Positions 1 through 6,667 of a DNA stretch of 7,403 bases are shown in pieces (position 1 is the first letter of the stretch; each line of letters starts with the position of its first letter). The DNA comes from Deltaproteobacteria bacterium (GTDB taxonomy: Bacteria; Myxococcota_A; UBA796; UBA2385), in contig WGAH01000351.1 in the NCBI GenBank assembly GCA_015489145.1, positions 1 to 7,403 of the forward strand. Reading direction: 5' to 3'. Position numbers and translations under genes: made by a program. Under the pieces are notes generated by a model, which saw only the letters and a list, made by a program, of their open reading frames with translations, had not been told where the DNA came from and made no database searches.

Positions 1-1019
1 GGTCTTCCGGCGGCGCGCCGGCGGCGGCGCCCGCGGTTGGGGACCTGGGCGGACCCGCCCGCATCGAGCCGGCGGCCGACGCCGGTCCGGCCCCGGCGGG
101 GCCTCGCGGCGGTGCCGAGGCGGGCGAGGATGAAGTCACGGGCACGGCCCGGGTGACGGTGCAGGACGCCCCCGCCGCGGCGGCGAGCGCCGGGGACGCG
201 GCTCCTCCGGCGTCCACGGGCGGCGGCGTGCGGCCGGGGGCGCCCACCGGCGGCGTGCGCCCGGGGGCGCCCACCGGCGGCGTGCGCCCGGCCGAGCCGG
301 CACCCGCCCCCGCGGACACCCCGGCCGACCGCGGCGCGCAGGGCGGGACCTCCGAGGCCCGCGCGGTGGCGGACGCGGGGCCGGCCGCCTCCCACACGCC
401 CACCAAGGCCCAGCCGGCCGAGCCGGCCACCTGCGACGACCTGGTGGCCCTCGAGGCGCCGGCGATGATGGGCCAGCTCGGCGTGGGCCGGCGCAAGTGC
501 CTGGAGGGGCGGCTCGCCGCGGCCTCGCAGCAGACGATGAAGAACAAGATCAGCCGCGTGCTGATCATGGATGCCCAGGCCCGCGGGGACAAGGCCGACT
601 GGGAGCGGCTGATGAAGCGGCACCTCGAGGACATCGACCGCTCCGATCCCGACCTCTGCCTCACCTACGCGATCCACCTCTCCCGGGGCGGCGTCGGGCG
701 CGCCCACGGCGTGATCCGCTGGGCGGACTACGCGCTGGAGAACAAGCAGAAGTGGTCGGGCAACACCTACAAGAAGAAGGTCTACGCCCTCTACAAGCTG
801 CGGGCGGTGGCGGCCAACCGGCTGTGGCAGAACGCCGAGAAGAAGTACGTCGAAGACCGCACCGACGAGAACGAGGCCAAGGCGGTGAAGTACCGCGGCA
901 TGGCGAAGGACTACGCCCGCGAGTGGCTCGACTACGCCCGCGCCTCCGGCCAGGACATCAAGGCCCCGCTCTCCCTCTGCGTCTCCGCCGCCGGCAACAA
1001 GGAGTTCTGCGAGGGATGA
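1..1019 (+). CDS. Ala/Pro-rich linker protein with helical Cys-containing C-terminal domain (5' partial)
   Basis: I do not recognise this family. The reading frame has no stop back to the left edge (first whole codon at 3), and the Ala/Pro/Gly-rich composition is continuous there. The true start is therefore probably outside the window, and the GTG at 153 is more likely internal. Counting from that GTG, residues 1 to about 92 are a low-complexity Ala/Pro/Gly/Thr linker with a GGVRPGAPT repeat. Residues 93-288 are a charged, Lys/Arg/Tyr-rich, mostly alpha-helical domain that could be a TPR-like solenoid. All five cysteines (94, 116, 169, 276, 286) lie in this domain, which would suit disulfides in an exported protein; that is inference. 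A long Ala/Pro linker is typical of proteins tethered in or spanning the envelope. The N-terminus, and so any signal peptide, membrane anchor or enzymatic domain, is not visible. The stop overlaps the start of the next gene (ATGA), implying co-translation with the lipoprotein. Confidence 0.8.
   Translation, partial: SSGGAPAAAPAVGDLGGPARIEPAADAGPAPAGPRGGAEAGEDEVTGTARVTVQDAPAAAASAGDAAPPASTGGGVRPGAPTGGVRPGAPTGGVRPAEPAPAPADTPADRGAQGGTSEARAVADAGPAASHTPTKAQPAEPATCDDLVALEAPAMMGQLGVGRRKCLEGRLAAASQQTMKNKISRVLIMDAQARGDKADWERLMKRHLEDIDRSDPDLCLTYAIHLSRGGVGRAHGVIRWADYALENKQKWSGNTYKKKVYALYKLRAVAANRLWQNAEKKYVEDRTDENEAKAVKYRGMAKDYAREWLDYARASGQDIKAPLSLCVSAAGNKEFCEG
222..290 (+). repeat. 27-bp in-frame tandem repeat, about 2.5 copies
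   Basis: Two full 27-base units (222-248 and 249-275) differ by one base, and a 15-base partial third copy follows (276-290). Each unit encodes GGVRPGAPT, and the partial copy gives GGVRP. The length is a multiple of three, so changes in copy number would lengthen or shorten the linker without breaking the frame. The near identity of the copies suggests recent duplication by slippage or unequal exchange. Confidence 0.9.
999..1004 (+). promoter_or_regulatory. Ribosome binding site for the lipoprotein gene
   Basis: AAGGAG lies inside the last codons of the upstream gene, 11 bases before the ATG at 1016. The spacing is slightly long. It supports this ATG, which is followed at once by a signal peptide, over the many in-frame codons upstream that encode only Arg/Pro-rich shadow sequence. 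Confidence 0.55.
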
Positions 1020-2398
1020 GCGCGCCCGCCTCCATCCTCCTCGCCGCGACCCTCGGTCTCGCCGCCTGCGGCGGGGGGCAGCCCGCCCGCGAGAGCCAGC
1101 CGGCCCCGGAGCGCCCGCGAGCCGTCGCCGACGACGCGCTGGTGCGCGGGGCCTGGCAGGTGCGCCTGGCCGACGACGCCGCCCGCGCCCCCTTCGAGGG
1201 GCACGGCGGGTGGAGCGCCCTGTTCCGGCGGGCCCACGACGAGGCCCTCGCGGCCTTTGCCGCCGACCGCGGCGACGGGCGCGGCCTCGCCCGGGTCCAC
1301 GTCGACGAGGCCGGCGTCTACCGGCAGGCGGCGCTGCTCGCGGCGCGGGCCACCCTGCAGGTCTACGGCGCCGACCGGCAGGAGGCCGATCCGGCCGAGG
1401 TCGACTACCTGCTCGTCGTCTCCGGCGTGCTCGCCGGCGACTGCGACACGGCCCGCGCGGCCCGGGAACGCCTCGCGAAGCCGTCCGACGAGACGCTGGG
1501 CGCCCGCGAGGCCTGGTGGGCGAAGGCGGTGGACGCCTGCCCCGCCGTCCCCGATCCGCTGGCGGACGGGCCCTTCGCCGACGTGCTGCCCGCGCCCGCG
1601 CCGGGCACGGCCCCGGCCCTCCCGGCGCCGCCGGACTACCGCTGGGCTGAGCGCACCGAGGAGGCGCGCGAGGTCGAGGCGACCGACCCGACCCTCCTCT
1701 ACCTGCTGTCCCGCTGGCACCAGGAAGCCGCGCGGGCGGCGGCGCCCGAGGGCGAGGGCGCCGCGGTGGACGCGCTCCTGGCGCCGTGGCGGCTCCCGGG
1801 GGAGCCGGCGCCGGAGGCCGTGCCCGATGCCCTCGACGACGGCTGGTTGTTCGCCGGCTTCTACCCGACGGCGGCCGACCTCGCCTTCGTGCTGGCGGCC
1901 GGCGAGGGCGGAACCGGCGCCGTCGAGGCCTGGAAGGACCGCAGCCCGCTGGCCGCGGCCCTCGCCCCGGCGGTGAAGGACGGCGCCCTGTCCGTCGAGA
2001 CCGTGCTCGACCAGGCGGTGCGCTTCCGCGACCAGGTCCAGGCCGACATGGTGGCGGTGTCCGGTGGCGAGCAGGGCTTTCACCGCCCCTTCGCCGATCT
2101 CGCCATGCTCGGGCTCCTCCGGGCGGGCATGGTCGTCGCCGACGCGACCGGCGCGGCCCGCGACGCCGGCGTGCTCCGCATCAACGCCCTGGAGCGGTCC
2201 ACCGGCAGCGCGGCCGACCCGGTCTTCGCCCTGTCGGTGGCGGCCTGGGACACGGGAAACCGCAACCCGCTGCGCGCACAGGATATCCTCCACGGCGCGC
2301 GCCTCCGCTTCCCGGCCGTGGAGTCCGCGCGTTACCCCCTGGATGCAATGCACGTGCGCCTGGCGCGGAATGCTGCCCCGGCCACCCCGGTTCACTGA
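1016..2398 (+). CDS. Predicted outer-membrane lipoprotein of unknown function
   Basis: This 460-residue protein begins with a lipoprotein signal peptide: a short n-region, a hydrophobic stretch at residues 7-17 and a lipobox LAAC with the lipidated Cys at 18. Gly at +2 rather than Asp argues against inner-membrane retention and, by the Lol sorting rule, favours the outer membrane. A Pro/Glu/Arg-rich tether (19-40) is followed by an Ala-rich helical region (about 41-165, with Cys143 and Cys165), a Pro-rich hinge (about 166-210) and a second helical region (about 215-450). The helix pairs look vaguely TPR-like, but I see no consensus repeat, catalytic motif or known domain. The frame stays open far upstream, but that part is the shadow of the preceding gene; the signal peptide, the AAGGAG and the ATGA overlap all fix the start at 1016. 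It sits 98 bases before a solute-binding protein gene on the same strand, so a role helping the importer is possible but only inferred. Confidence 0.85.
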   Translation: MSAPASILLAATLGLAACGGGQPARESQPAPERPRAVADDALVRGAWQVRLADDAARAPFEGHGGWSALFRRAHDEALAAFAADRGDGRGLARVHVDEAGVYRQAALLAARATLQVYGADRQEADPAEVDYLLVVSGVLAGDCDTARAARERLAKPSDETLGAREAWWAKAVDACPAVPDPLADGPFADVLPAPAPGTAPALPAPPDYRWAERTEEAREVEATDPTLLYLLSRWHQEAARAAAPEGEGAAVDALLAPWRLPGEPAPEAVPDALDDGWLFAGFYPTAADLAFVLAAGEGGTGAVEAWKDRSPLAAALAPAVKDGALSVETVLDQAVRFRDQVQADMVAVSGGEQGFHRPFADLAMLGLLRAGMVVADATGAARDAGVLRINALERSTGSAADPVFALSVAAWDTGNRNPLRAQDILHGARLRFPAVESARYPLDAMHVRLARNAAPATPVH

Positions 2399-2434
2399 GA
2401 AGCCCTTGCTGAAGCCGTTCGATCGGAGAGAGAC

Positions 2435-2506
2435 ATGAGGCGCCGGACACCCCCGGGTGGGGGGATCGGGCGCCCGAACGCGCAGGAGTTCGATCCATGG
2501 CCTTGA
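2435..2506 (+). CDS. Possible 23-residue upstream ORF (leader peptide), tentative
   Basis: An ATG at 2435 is preceded by GGAG at 2425-2428 (six-base spacer) and opens a 24-codon frame that ends with TGA at 2504-2506, ten bases inside the binding-protein gene, whose ATG at 2497 is in another frame. The peptide is Arg/Pro/Gly-rich and carries Pro-Pro-Gly at codons 6-8, a known EF-P-dependent ribosome-stalling motif. Its codons cover the inverted repeat at 2439-2474, so translating it would open that structure and deliver ribosomes to the downstream start. A chance ORF is quite possible, since the region is short and very GC-rich. Confidence 0.25.
   Translation: MRRRTPPGGGIGRPNAQEFDPWP
2439..2474 (+). 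promoter_or_regulatory. GC-rich inverted repeat in the leader of the binding-protein gene
   Basis: GGCGCC at 2439-2444 can pair with GGCGCC at 2469-2474, and inside it CCCCC (2450-2454) can pair with GGGGG (2459-2463) around a four-base loop, with an unpaired internal loop between the two stems. A perfect 12-bp palindrome, TCGGGCGCCCGA (2466-2477), overlaps the 3' arm. There is no T-tract, so it does not look like an intrinsic terminator. It ends nine bases before the AGGAG of the binding-protein gene, so it could act as an mRNA stability element, a translational control hairpin or an operator. The rest of the gap (2399-2496) shows no clear -35/-10 promoter. Confidence 0.35.
2484..2488 (+). 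promoter_or_regulatory. Ribosome binding site for the solute-binding protein
   Basis: AGGAG lies eight bases before the ATG at 2497. No other start codon occurs in this frame between the upstream in-frame stop (ending at 2412) and 2497, and the signal peptide begins immediately, so this start is secure. Confidence 0.8.
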
Positions 2507-4062
2507 GACACGCCGTCCTCGCCGCTGGCGCCGCCCTCCTCGCCACGGTGGGCACCGGTGCCACCCTCGCCTACTACGAGGAGAGCCTGCCCACCTCCCT
2601 CAACCCGTTGTTTGCGGCCTCGATGGTCGACTACCGCTCGCAGGAGCTGGTCTTCGACCGCATGTGGTACCACGACGCGATCACCAACGAGCTCAAGAGC
2701 CGGATCGTGGAGCGGTGGGAGCTGGCCGACGCCGGCAAGTCGATCAAGATCACGCTGAAGGACGGCATCAAGTGGCACGACGGCAGCCCGCTCACGTCCA
2801 AGGACGTGTGCTTCACCGTCAAGGCCATGCTCGACCGGGGGACGGCCAGCCCGATCGCCCAACAGTACCGCGAGGTGCTCGCCGGCTGCGACACCCAGGG
2901 CAACAAGACCGCCGTCGTCCACTTCGTCAAGATCTTCCACAACCCGCGGGAACGCCTCGGCTTCGCCGTGCTGCCGGCGAGCGCCTTCTCCAGCACCGCG
3001 ATCTCGCCCGACCTGCCCTTCAGCGCCCGGCCGGTGGGCACCGGGCCCTTCAAGGGCAGCCGCGGTCGCCGCGGCGTCATCTTCGAGGCCTTCGCCAACG
3101 CGCACCACGGGCCGAAGATCGCGCAGCTCCAGCTCCGGGAGGGCGGCGATCCGCTGGTGCAGGTCAAGTCGCTCATCAACAACGACGTGCAGGGCATCAT
3201 CGCCGTGCCCCCGCAGCTCCGGCCCGATCTCAGCGCCAACGACGAGGTGGCGCTCAAGTCCTACGACCTGCGCTCCTGGTGGTTCATCGCCGTCAACACC
3301 TCCAAGGGCGAGCTCGCCGACCGGCGCGTGCGGCAGGCGCTCAACCTGATCATCGACCGCACCGAGCTGCGGCAGCTCTCCATCGGCGTCAAGCCCGGCG
3401 AGCAGAACAGCCCCTGCGAGTTCATCTCCGGCCCCTTCGTCCAGTCCAGCCCCTACTACAACCGATCGGTGCCGGTCATCGAGCGCTCCGACCGGGCGAA
3501 GGCCGAAAAGCTCCTGCGGGAGGCCGGGCTCGAGAAGGTCGGTGGCCGCTGGCACCACGACGGCCAGCCGATCAGCCTCAAGATCGGCATGCTCGCCCCC
3601 CTCGACGGCGAGGCCCCCGACCTGCTGTTCCAGATCGGGAACCAGATCGGCGCCGGGGGCTTCGACCGGCAGGAGTTCAAGATCAGCGTCGACGACTGGA
3701 ACAAGGACGTGCTCACCGGCAAGGCCCAGGACTACGACCTGCTGATCGGCAAGTGGTCCTTCGGTCTCGTCGAGGACGTCAACGACCTGTTCCACACCCG
3801 CGCCGGCAAGGAAGGCCGCAAGAACATCTTCAACTACTCCAACCCCGAGGTCGACAAGGTCCTCGAGGAGTACGAGGCGGCCCGCACCGACACGGCGGCG
3901 CAGGACGCCTACCACAAGCTGCACGAGATCCTCGCGCAGGACCTGCCCTACCTGTTCCTGTGGAAGCTCGACACCAAGAGCGCCTGGCGCACCGAGGTTC
4001 GCGGCAACATCATCAGCCCGTACTTCTACTTCACCGAGATCGACGCCTGGAAGGTGGAGTGA
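2497..4062 (+). CDS. ABC importer periplasmic solute-binding protein, family 5 (Opp/Dpp/Nik type)
   Basis: This 521-residue protein would be exported to the periplasm to capture the solute and hand it to the permeases encoded next. Its length is typical of the family 5 (SBP_bac_5) binding proteins. A Sec signal peptide (basic n-region, hydrophobic 6-19, likely cleavage after about residue 22-25) has no lipobox, so the mature protein is soluble, as is usual in Gram-negatives. Family hallmarks in order are SLNPLF (34-39), LKDGIKWHDGSPLTSKDV (87-104), VGTGPFKG (170-177), VNTSKGELADRRVRQAL (256-272) followed by IDR, AKAEKLLREAGL (324-335) and NYSNPEVDKVLEEY (406-419). Three cysteines (105, 131, 307) are present; 105 and 131 could form a disulfide. 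Family 5 members bind peptides, nickel, heme, sugars and other solutes, and I see nothing that fixes the ligand. It leads the five-gene transporter set, 33 bases before the first permease. Confidence 0.95.
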   Translation: MALRHAVLAAGAALLATVGTGATLAYYEESLPTSLNPLFAASMVDYRSQELVFDRMWYHDAITNELKSRIVERWELADAGKSIKITLKDGIKWHDGSPLTSKDVCFTVKAMLDRGTASPIAQQYREVLAGCDTQGNKTAVVHFVKIFHNPRERLGFAVLPASAFSSTAISPDLPFSARPVGTGPFKGSRGRRGVIFEAFANAHHGPKIAQLQLREGGDPLVQVKSLINNDVQGIIAVPPQLRPDLSANDEVALKSYDLRSWWFIAVNTSKGELADRRVRQALNLIIDRTELRQLSIGVKPGEQNSPCEFISGPFVQSSPYYNRSVPVIERSDRAKAEKLLREAGLEKVGGRWHHDGQPISLKIGMLAPLDGEAPDLLFQIGNQIGAGGFDRQEFKISVDDWNKDVLTGKAQDYDLLIGKWSFGLVEDVNDLFHTRAGKEGRKNIFNYSNPEVDKVLEEYEAARTDTAAQDAYHKLHEILAQDLPYLFLWKLDTKSAWRTEVRGNIISPYFYFTEIDAWKVE

Positions 4063-4087
4063 CCGGGCGGTGCGCGAGCATCCCTCC

Positions 4088-4091
4088 GAGG
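4088..4091 (+). promoter_or_regulatory. Weak ribosome binding site for the first permease
   Basis: GAGG lies four bases before the ATG at 4096, in the 33-base gap after the binding-protein gene. The match is short and the spacing tight, so initiation may be weaker than for the binding protein. That would fit the usual excess of binding protein over membrane components. No other start codon in this frame exists in the gap, and I see no strong hairpin there. Confidence 0.4.
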
Positions 4092-4095
4092 CGGC

Positions 4096-5034
4096 ATGAA
4101 GCGGTGGTGGCTCAGGCCCCTGGTACGCACGGCGGCGGCGCTCCTGCTGCCGTTCGCCGTGCCGGCCGTGATCACCCTGCTCATCTGGGCGCTTCCGGGT
4201 GACCCGGCGAGCATCATCTGCCCCCCGGAGACCTGTGGCGGCACCGCGGCCCTCGCGGCGCGCTGGAAGCTGGACGGCGGCCCCTGGCTGTTCTACTCGA
4301 GCTGGATCGGGCAGGCGCTGCACGGCGAGTTCGGCGCTTCCTGGCGCGTGATCCAGGGCGTGCCGGTGGCCGAGCTGTTGTGGGACGCGGTGCCCTGGAC
4401 CGTTTCCCTCATCCTGCTCGGCCTGGTGCTCGTGCTCCTCGGCGGGTTGCTGGGCGCGACCGGGGTGCTCTCCGAGAAGCTCGACGGGCTGCTCTACGTC
4501 GTCGGGCTCGTGCCGGGGGTGGTGCTGGCCCTCATCGCCCGGGCGGCGGCCGACCTCGGGGTGGGCACCAACCTCGACGACTCCCGGGTCATGTTCGTGC
4601 GCCTCGGCCTCGGGGCCCTGGTCCTCGGCCTCGCCGACGGGGCGTTTTCCGGGGCGGTCACCGGCATCCGGGGCCTGTTCCTCACCGAGAACAAGCAGCG
4701 CTACGTGCACGTCGCGATCCTTCGCGGCGAGCGCCCCCTGGCGAACACCCTGCCCAACGTGGCCGGGGCCCTCGCCGGGCAGATGCGGGCGCGCCTGCTG
4801 CACCTCCTGAGCGGCGCGGTGGTGGTCGAGGTGGTGATGGGCATCGCCGGCCTGGGCGACCTGCTCTGGCTCGGCACCCTGCTGCAGGACTTCGGCGTGG
4901 TGGTGGCGGCGGCCACCGCCTTCGCCTGCATCTCGGCCGTGCTGCTCCTGGTGCAGGCCTTGATCGAGGTGATCACCGCGGTGCACGTGCGGCGCTCCCC
5001 GCGGCTTCCCGCGGCGGCGGGGGCGGCCTCATGA
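4096..5034 (+). CDS. ABC importer inner-membrane permease, DppB/OppB type
   Basis: This 312-residue protein would form half of the membrane channel of the importer. The N-terminus shows the DppB/OppB pattern: a first membrane helix (about 12-33), the hallmark LPGDPA (33-38), then a periplasmic segment ending in HGEFGAS (76-82), which matches the 'GDLGxS' element of the family. Further hydrophobic helices are at about 103-122, 130-150, 169-188 and 267-293. The cytoplasmic coupling region begins at YVHVA (203-207), followed by G211 and LP (219-220), then GAVVVEVVMGIAGLGDLLW (240-258), equivalent to the family's 'GavvvExvFxxPGlGxll'. The spacing from G211 to LP is only seven residues, shorter than in ordinary DppB proteins. 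The periplasmic loop has a CPPETC pair (C42, C47), which is unusual. Its stop overlaps the next permease start (ATGA). Assignment to the family is firm; the opp, dpp or nik subtype is open. Confidence 0.93.
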   Translation: MKRWWLRPLVRTAAALLLPFAVPAVITLLIWALPGDPASIICPPETCGGTAALAARWKLDGGPWLFYSSWIGQALHGEFGASWRVIQGVPVAELLWDAVPWTVSLILLGLVLVLLGGLLGATGVLSEKLDGLLYVVGLVPGVVLALIARAAADLGVGTNLDDSRVMFVRLGLGALVLGLADGAFSGAVTGIRGLFLTENKQRYVHVAILRGERPLANTLPNVAGALAGQMRARLLHLLSGAVVVEVVMGIAGLGDLLWLGTLLQDFGVVVAAATAFACISAVLLLVQALIEVITAVHVRRSPRLPAAAGAAS

Positions 5035-5861
5035 GGATCGCCCGCGACCGCTGGCTGCCCGCCCTGTTCGCCCTGGCCTGCCTGGCGCTGTTCGCGAACT
5101 GGGGCGCGCACGCCCCCGACCACCTGTCCTCGACGGTGTTCTCGCGCTCCTTCGCCGGGCCCTCGGAGGTGCCGCCCTTCGGCGCCGACGGCGAGGGGCG
5201 GCCCCTGCTGGCCTACGCGATGCAGGGCACCCGGGTGGTCGCGTTTCCGGCGCTGGTCGCCGGGGTGCTCGTCGCCGTGCTCGGCACCGTGGGCGGGCTG
5301 CTGTCCGTCACCGGCTCCGTCCGGGTGACCGCCACCCTGCAGGCCCTGGGCGAGGTGGTGGGCGCCCTGCCGCGCATGGTCGTGATCCTCGTCGTCGCCC
5401 TCGTCGTCCCCAAGGAATCCCGCGGGCTCATGCCCCTGGCCGTCGCCTGGGCCCTGCTCGCCGCCCCGGGGGCCATGGACGAGGCCGGGGCGGTGATCGC
5501 CCGCCTCGGCGGCGCGCGCTTCGTCGAGGCCCTCCGCGCCCACGGGTACTCGCGCTGGCGCATCTACCTCGTGCACATCGTCGGCTACAACCTGCGGCCG
5601 GTGGTGGTGCGGCAGGGCGCCGAGGTGCTGATGCAGGCGGTGTTCCTCGAGATCGCCCTGTCCTACCTCGCGCTCAAGGAGCAGTACCCTTCCTTCACCC
5701 ACTCCGACAGCTTCCACAGCTGGGCCGACCTGCTCAACATGGGCTACCTCGCCCTGGTCACCGACCAGCCCTCGGGCCACGCCCTGGCCCTGGGGCTGGC
5801 CCTGGTCAGCGTGGTGGCGCTCATGAGCCTGGCCGTCAGCCACGCCGCGAGGGCCCGGTGA
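5031..5861 (+). CDS. ABC importer inner-membrane permease, DppC/OppC type
   Basis: This 276-residue protein would be the second half of the membrane channel. It begins at an ATG that overlaps the previous stop; the frame is open further upstream, but that stretch lies inside the first permease and is Arg/Pro/Gly-rich shadow sequence. A first membrane helix (about 8-23) is followed by PPFGADGEGRPLLAYAMQGTRV (48-69), the counterpart of the DppC hallmark 'HplGTDxxGRDvlsRllyGaR'. Other membrane helices are at about 70-92, 107-127, 132-146 and 249-270. The coupling loop reads FVEALRAHGYSRWRIYLVHI (154-173) with normal family spacing, then FLEIALSYLAL (195-205) near the end of the conserved domain, matching 'xxEAxLSFLGLG'. 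No strong ribosome binding site precedes it, so translation probably depends on coupling to the upstream gene. It ends in a GTGA overlap with the first ATPase gene. Confidence 0.93.
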   Translation: MRIARDRWLPALFALACLALFANWGAHAPDHLSSTVFSRSFAGPSEVPPFGADGEGRPLLAYAMQGTRVVAFPALVAGVLVAVLGTVGGLLSVTGSVRVTATLQALGEVVGALPRMVVILVVALVVPKESRGLMPLAVAWALLAAPGAMDEAGAVIARLGGARFVEALRAHGYSRWRIYLVHIVGYNLRPVVVRQGAEVLMQAVFLEIALSYLALKEQYPSFTHSDSFHSWADLLNMGYLALVTDQPSGHALALGLALVSVVALMSLAVSHAARAR

Positions 5862-6667
5862 AGCCGCTCCTCGAACTCACCGACCTGGCGATTCGCGCGC
5901 CCGACCGCATGCTGGTCGACGGCGTGAGCCTCCAGGTGCACGGCGGGCGGGTCACGGCCCTGGTGGGCTCCAGCGGGGTGGGCAAGTCGCTGACGGCCCG
6001 GGCCTGCATGGGGGTGCTCGACGTGGTGCCCGGGCTGGTGCGGGGCAGCCTGCGCTACCCGGCCCTCGACCCCGACCGCGACTGGTTCGCCGGCGTGCAC
6101 GGGGGCGGGGCCCGCGCCCAGCGCCGGGTGCTCGAGGAGACCCGCCCGCTGCGGGGCGCCTACTTCACCTACTCGCCCCAGGCCGCCAGCTCGGCCCTCA
6201 ACCCCGGGCGCACGATCGGGCGGCAGCTCGAGCTGGCCATGCGCCGGCGCGAGGCCCCTCCCGCCGACCCGGGGCCCGAGATCGTCGCCCTGCTCGCCGA
6301 GGTGGGCCTGGGGCCGGACGCCTCGGCCGCCCTGCCCGGCGAGCTGTCCGGCGGCATGTGCCAGCGCGCGGCCCTGGCCATCGCCATCGCCCCGCAGCCG
6401 CGCCTCGTCATCGCCGACGAGCCCGAGACGGGGCTCGACCCGGTGCTGCGGCGGGCCATCGTCGAGCTGCTGGTGACGGTCTGCCGCGACCACGGGGCCG
6501 GGCTGCTGCTGATCAGCCACCACGAGGACACGGTGCGCCGCATCGCCGACGACGTGGTGCGCCTCGCCTTCCGCGGGCGCGAGGGCGCGAGCTCGGCCTA
6601 CGAGGAGGTGCGTCGCATCGGGGTTCCCGCGGAACCGGCCGCCGAGGGGCGGGGGAGGGCGCCGTGA
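5858..6667 (+). CDS. ABC importer ATP-binding subunit, DppD/OppD type, C-terminally short
   Basis: This 269-residue protein would be one of the two cytoplasmic ATPases powering uptake. It starts at GTG 5858, overlapping the permease stop, with GAGGG at 5849-5853. All core ABC motifs are visible: Walker A GSSGVGKS (37-44), Q-loop Q108 in YSPQAASSALNP, signature LSGGMCQR (163-170), Walker B LVIADE (183-188) with catalytic Glu188, D-loop GLD (192-194) and switch His221. The Q-loop and signature contexts (ALNP and LSGGMxQR) fit the DppD/OppD branch. Oddities are Glu190 where most members have Thr ('DEPTxxLD'), a switch region of SHHED instead of THD, and a C-terminus that stops about 48 residues after the switch His. 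It lacks the 'VMYAGRIVE' strand and the HPYT-type extension that bring typical DppD/OppD proteins to roughly 320 residues. The core looks catalytically intact. It overlaps the next gene by GTGA. Confidence 0.92.
   Translation: MKPLLELTDLAIRAPDRMLVDGVSLQVHGGRVTALVGSSGVGKSLTARACMGVLDVVPGLVRGSLRYPALDPDRDWFAGVHGGGARAQRRVLEETRPLRGAYFTYSPQAASSALNPGRTIGRQLELAMRRREAPPADPGPEIVALLAEVGLGPDASAALPGELSGGMCQRAALAIAIAPQPRLVIADEPETGLDPVLRRAIVELLVTVCRDHGAGLLLISHHEDTVRRIADDVVRLAFRGREGASSAYEEVRRIGVPAEPAAEGRGRAP

Noticed and set aside
497..1015. Upstream extension of the lipoprotein reading frame
   Set aside because: This part is an Arg/Pro/Gly-rich shadow of the preceding gene. The signal peptide and lipobox begin right at the ATG at 1016, which has an AAGGAG upstream.
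2361..2374. Possible sigma-54 promoter (TGGCGCG ... TGCT) upstream of the binding-protein gene
   Set aside because: The distance between the GG and GC elements is eight bases rather than the required ten, the second element is poor, and the site lies within the lipoprotein coding region.
932..2395. 487-codon open frame on the - strand
   Set aside because: It is antisense to the lipoprotein gene, its Arg/Gly/Val-rich product lacks motifs or a signal peptide, and its length is explained by GC-rich codon use on the other strand.
2439..2474. Intrinsic terminator after the lipoprotein gene
   Set aside because: A GC-rich stem is possible, but no T-tract follows it, and it lies immediately before the ribosome binding site of the next gene.
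2457..4202. 581-codon + strand frame overlapping the binding-protein gene
   Set aside because: The product is Arg/Pro/Gln/His-rich without any family pattern, while the alternative frame at 2497 encodes a signal peptide and all family 5 hallmarks.
2392..4986. 864-codon open frame on the - strand
   Set aside because: It lies antisense to the binding-protein and first permease genes, which carry clear family motifs. Its product is dominated by His, Gln, Asp, Glu, Gly and Val in repetitive runs and has no recognisable domain. Long antisense frames are expected in very GC-rich coding DNA.
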